Below are positions 5,857 to 8,891 of a DNA stretch of 8,891 bases, one piece after another. The translations under genes were made by a program, and so were the position numbers. Every line of letters begins with the position of its first letter. The stretch's first letter is position 1. The stretch is from an uncultured Bacteroidota bacterium (GTDB lineage: Bacteria > Bacteroidota > Bacteroidia > Chitinophagales > Chitinophagaceae): NCBI GenBank assembly GCA_903851455.1, contig CAINOM010000713.1:1-8891 (forward strand), given 5' to 3'. The notes beneath the pieces were generated by a model that was not told where the DNA came from, made no database searches, and saw only the letters and a program-made list of their open reading frames with translations.

Positions 5857-8800
5857 TTACCTTATCAGGGTCACATTTCCATGCTTCTCAAACGTACGCC
5901 CGGAGCTGGTAACCGCCTGCACCTGGTATATGAACACACCCATTGGCTGCGGTACCCCATTGTAAGTACCATCCCAGCCTTTACTGATGTCGGAAGTTTC
6001 GAAGACCATCACGCCCCAGCGATCCCATATCCGGAAATAATTTAACGTCGCAATTCCCTTTATCAGGATCTTGAACTCGCCATTAGGTCCGCTGCCGGGT
6101 GAGAATGCGTTAGGCAATGCCAGCAGCGACTCCGCACTTACGTCTATATTTATCGAATCCCTGGTGAAGCATCCCTGCGAGGTCTGACCATAAAGTATAT
6201 ACTTGGTGCTGATCTCAGGAGACGCTACCGGGTTAGAGATATATGGATTCGTCAGGCCACCCGGCGGCGTCCACATAAATGAAGAGCAGTTCGTCAGCGG
6301 GTTCAATTGATACGTTTCGCCCGGATAGAGCGTTACTGAATCCCCCAGGTTGATGACCGCTGCGGGATACACAGATACCTGGGCCTCAGCTGTATCCGTA
6401 CATCCGTACTGATTGCTGGCAACCAAGGTATAATGTACACCGTTCTCCGGATGCACGATCACCACCGGGATAGTAGTGCTGTTCAGGTATAAAGACGGCG
6501 ACCAGCGATAGGTAGCTGACAGATCAAGATCGTGACCACTAAGTATCACGGTGTCGTGCGGGCATACCGAAGTATCAGCCGGGGTGATCCAAACTGTTGG
6601 TTTCGGATTCACGGTCACCTTGATTGAATCCAGCGGGCCGGTACATCCGTTCACTGTTTCTGTCACAAAGAACCACATTACGGTGTCTCTTGCTGTGGGC
6701 GGTGTTGGCGGTACTGGCGAACCTATACCATGTGCTGTATCAGTCGGGTACCACAAAATGTTATATCCTCCAGCCATCAGTGGCGCAGCTAGGTAATTCT
6801 GGCAGTAAGTGAGCCAGGTAACCATTGGCGGGCCAGGAGTCTGCACCACTACTACAGTATCATTTACCGTATTCGTACACCCATTCAGCGTAGCCGTAAC
6901 CTGGTATACTCCACCGTATTCAAGGATCACCGTATCACGTTGAGGGTTTGGATTTCCTGAGGTGAATACATAAGGCCCCGTCCAGCTATAAGTACTACCC
7001 GGAGGTGCAACGGCATGCAGGAATAAAGTATCGGTTGTGCCTGTACACACAGGGCTGTTGCTGGTTGCCGTCAGCGCCGGTGTTGCGGCAATGCTTACCG
7101 ATATCACGGCGAAATTGGAACATACGCCATTGCTTACAGTCACGGTATACTGACCGATGGCAGCAGGCGTTACATTATAAATAACCGGGTTTTGAAGTGT
7201 AGACGTAAATGAGTTAGGTCCACTCCAGTTAAAGGTTACCCCTGCCGTTCCATCTGTTGCAAACAGGGTCAAAGTATCGCCCTGGCAAATGCTCGGCAAG
7301 CCGGGAGAATTGCTGCTGGCTATAGGCGCTGCCGGAGTAGAATCAACCTCTACATAGATGGTAGCCATTGCCGATGGACAGCCATTCAACGTTGCGATCA
7401 CCGAATACGTGCCCGTTGCCAGTGTTGTTGCAGGGTTGATCGTTGGGTTCTGCAAAGCCGATGTGAAACCATTTGGCCCGTTCCAGGAATAAGTAGACCC
7501 TGGCGCACTCGACGCCGTAAATACGAGCGGGTTGCCGGAGCATATCGGAGCATTGCTGGTAAGGTCAGGCGCATTCGGTGTCTGGTTGATCAACACAGTG
7601 GTGGTAGTGAATGAACTGCACATACCTAAAACAGCTGTCAGGGTATAGATACCCGATGCTGCGGTCGTTACTGGTGTGATGCTTGGATTTTGCAAAGTAG
7701 ACGCAAACAGGTTCGGCCCGGACCATACAAAGCCGACTCCGGCCGTACCATCGCTTGATGTGAGATTCAGGGTATTACCCGAGCAAACAGGGCTGTTGCT
7801 TGCTGCTACAGGAGTCACCGGTGTCGAGTCTACAATCACCGATAAGAGCGACATTGGGGAAGGACATCCTGCCAGTGTGGCAACGACCGAATAAATACCT
7901 GTAGCCAAAGTTGTTGCCGGGTTGATGATCGGATTTTGCAAGGAAGAAGTAAAGCCGTTCGGTCCGCCCCAGCTATAAGTAGAGCCGGCTGTCGTCGTTG
8001 CAGTAAGATCAAGTGCGGTACCGGAACAGATAGGTGAATTACTACCCAACGTCGGCGCAGGCGGCGTTTGATGGATCACCACCAAAGTAGTATTTGAAGA
8101 ATGGCACATGCCCAGCGTAACCGTCACTGTATACACGCCCGAAGAAGCGGTAGTAACCGGCGAAATATTCGGGTTCTGCAAAGTTGATGAGAATGCAGGC
8201 GGTCCGGACCAGCTATAAGAGACACCAGCGGTGGCGTCACTTGAGCTAAGCGACAAAGTGTTGCCCGAACATACCGGCGAGTTGCTGGTAGCAGCCGGTA
8301 TCGTTGGCGTCGAATCAATAACCACATTCACGGAAGCGCTGTCGATACAGCCGTTCCATGCCGTATGCACCCAATAAGTGCCTGAGCTTTCAACAGCTAC
8401 TCCGCCTATGGTAGGATTTTGGAGGCCTGAAGTAAACCCTGCCGGACCGGTCCAGCTAAATGTTTCCCCAAGGGAGTCAGGGTTAGCAAAAAGATCAAGT
8501 GTATTCTGCGAACAGATTGGCGCATTGCTGGTCGCGACAACTACTGGCAAAGGCTTAATGACCACATGTGTAAAGGCAGTATCACTTGAACCGCCCACTG
8601 TCTTTATTACGTATACAATACCGGTGTCCGCCCATGTAGATGGGTAGATATTGAGGAACTGACCTGTTCCTAATATTGGACCGCCAAGGCCTGGGCCAAA
8701 CCAGGTATAAGTTGCACCCGTTGAATCTCCGTGCGCAGCAAGCTTCACCGTATCACCAAGGCAAGGTGAATTGCTGCTGGCGCTAAAGCAGGTAATCACG

Positions 8801-8891
8801 GTTAGGAAAAACGGAGGAAAATGATTGCAGGAGGCTGTATCGGAAGGAGTGATCGTATAAGTGGTGGTGCCCGGCAATGCGAGTACGTTTA
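5857..8891 (-). CDS. Giant T9SS-exported Ig-repeat surface protein, 5' part beyond the window
   Basis: The reading frame is open to the right edge; 1010 residues are visible and the true start lies outside. Numbering the Leu codon at 8877 as residue 1, eight Ig-like repeats begin at Ser35, 117, 198, 279, 360, 441, 522 and 606. A typical unit carries SNSPxC, YSWxGPxGF, LQNPxI, a GxY strand and a late Cys. A YCQ-type Ig-like module (681-756), a PKD-like module (757-837) and another Ig-like module (838-913) follow. Residues 916-1006 are the type B T9SS sorting domain, with LPNAFSPGSG, FRIWDRWGVMVFE, GWDGTYNGVPQPMGV and the ending NVTLIR. Its opening lacks the TPNGDG form seen in the downstream neighbour and resembles a variant common in Chitinophagaceae. 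The product should be a very large surface or released protein, and adhesion is inferred. It ends 155 bp before the next gene, which has its own promoter. Confidence 0.92.
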   Translation of the reverse strand, partial: NVLALPGTTTYTITPSDTASCNHFPPFFLTVITCFSASSNSPCLGDTVKLAAHGDSTGATYTWFGPGLGGPILGTGQFLNIYPSTWADTGIVYVIKTVGGSSDTAFTHVVIKPLPVVVATSNAPICSQNTLDLFANPDSLGETFSWTGPAGFTSGLQNPTIGGVAVESSGTYWVHTAWNGCIDSASVNVVIDSTPTIPAATSNSPVCSGNTLSLSSSDATAGVSYSWSGPPAFSSTLQNPNISPVTTASSGVYTVTVTLGMCHSSNTTLVVIHQTPPAPTLGSNSPICSGTALDLTATTTAGSTYSWGGPNGFTSSLQNPIINPATTLATGIYSVVATLAGCPSPMSLLSVIVDSTPVTPVAASNSPVCSGNTLNLTSSDGTAGVGFVWSGPNLFASTLQNPSITPVTTAASGIYTLTAVLGMCSSFTTTTVLINQTPNAPDLTSNAPICSGNPLVFTASSAPGSTYSWNGPNGFTSALQNPTINPATTLATGTYSVIATLNGCPSAMATIYVEVDSTPAAPIASSNSPGLPSICQGDTLTLFATDGTAGVTFNWSGPNSFTSTLQNPVIYNVTPAAIGQYTVTVSNGVCSNFAVISVSIAATPALTATSNSPVCTGTTDTLFLHAVAPPGSTYSWTGPYVFTSGNPNPQRDTVILEYGGVYQVTATLNGCTNTVNDTVVVVQTPGPPMVTWLTYCQNYLAAPLMAGGYNILWYPTDTAHGIGSPVPPTPPTARDTVMWFFVTETVNGCTGPLDSIKVTVNPKPTVWITPADTSVCPHDTVILSGHDLDLSATYRWSPSLYLNSTTIPVVIVHPENGVHYTLVASNQYGCTDTAEAQVSVYPAAVINLGDSVTLYPGETYQLNPLTNCSSFMWTPPGGLTNPYISNPVASPEISTKYILYGQTSQGCFTRDSINIDVSAESLLALPNAFSPGSGPNGEFKILIKGIATLNYFRIWDRWGVMVFETSDISKGWDGTYNGVPQPMGVFIYQVQAVTSSGRTFEKHGNVTLIR
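6838..8775 (-). repeat. Eight tandem Ig-like coding repeats of about 81 residues
   Basis: Units start at 8775, 8529, 8286, 8043, 7800, 7557, 7314 and 7062, so the step is 246, 243, 243, 243, 243, 243 and 252 bp. The 252-bp step comes from a three-residue insertion (GLP) before the first Cys of unit 7. Each unit has an early and a late Cys that probably form a disulfide. Units 3 and 5 resemble each other most (DxTAGV, LGMC, QTP), as do units 4 and 6 (NPATTLATG, GCPS, VDSTP). This shows growth by two-unit blocks of about 486 bp. Confidence 0.88.

Noticed and set aside
6838..8775. Regular 243-bp spacing considered as a CRISPR or non-coding tandem repeat
   Set aside because: The repeats are diverged in DNA, keep an open frame throughout and encode a clear Ig-like module.
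8875..8877. A TTG start codon at 8877 for the large Ig-repeat gene
   Set aside because: The frame continues without a stop to the window edge, no signal peptide follows, and the codon lies inside an Ig-like module. The gene is cut by the window.

Overview
The window looks like chromosomal DNA of a Bacteroidota bacterium, probably from the Chitinophagaceae or a near relative. The reasons are two very large exported proteins ending in the gliding-motility/type IX secretion (T9SS) type B C-terminal domain, signal peptides cut before Gln, stand-alone TonB C-terminal-domain proteins, a TTTG/TAnnTTTG promoter pattern, and weak or absent Shine-Dalgarno sites. Every gene I can support lies on the minus strand, so the window reads right to left.

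Layout from right to left. (1) 5857-8891: the 3' part of a giant surface adhesin-like gene, open at the window edge. It has eight Ig-like repeats of about 81 residues, three further Ig/PKD-like modules and a T9SS sorting domain. (2) 5702-5856: an intergenic region with a good Bacteroidota-type promoter and three copies of TATTGCCA, two of them forming a 10-bp inverted repeat. (3) 2351-5701: a complete 1116-residue secreted protein with a signal peptide, a Cys-rich N-terminal domain, four BIG2-like repeats, Ig/PKD-like modules and a T9SS sorting domain. (4) 2302-2330: a strong intrinsic terminator for that gene. (5) 1899-2267 and 1114-1854: two exported proteins made almost only of TonB C-terminal domains (one and two copies). 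(6) 293-1081: an SDR-fold protein whose classical active-site residues are largely replaced. Items 5 and 6 are separated by only 44 and 32 bp and probably form one operon. (7) 1-292: non-coding, AT-rich, with a 19-bp palindrome and a nested inverted-repeat element that ends next to the SDR stop codon.

Functionally, the two large proteins are likely cell-surface or released products of the type IX secretion system, with repeated Ig-like modules suited to adhesion or matrix interactions. The TonB_C proteins are probably periplasmic, with unknown partners. Nothing in the sequence ties the SDR to them beyond co-orientation and close spacing. I found no RNA genes, insertion sequences, CRISPR arrays or plus-strand genes. 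The window is mostly ordinary for its lineage. The points most worth a second look are the degenerate SDR active site, the alternating A/B repeat structure of the adhesin, the TATTGCCA-bearing promoter region and the structured repeat next to the SDR gene.
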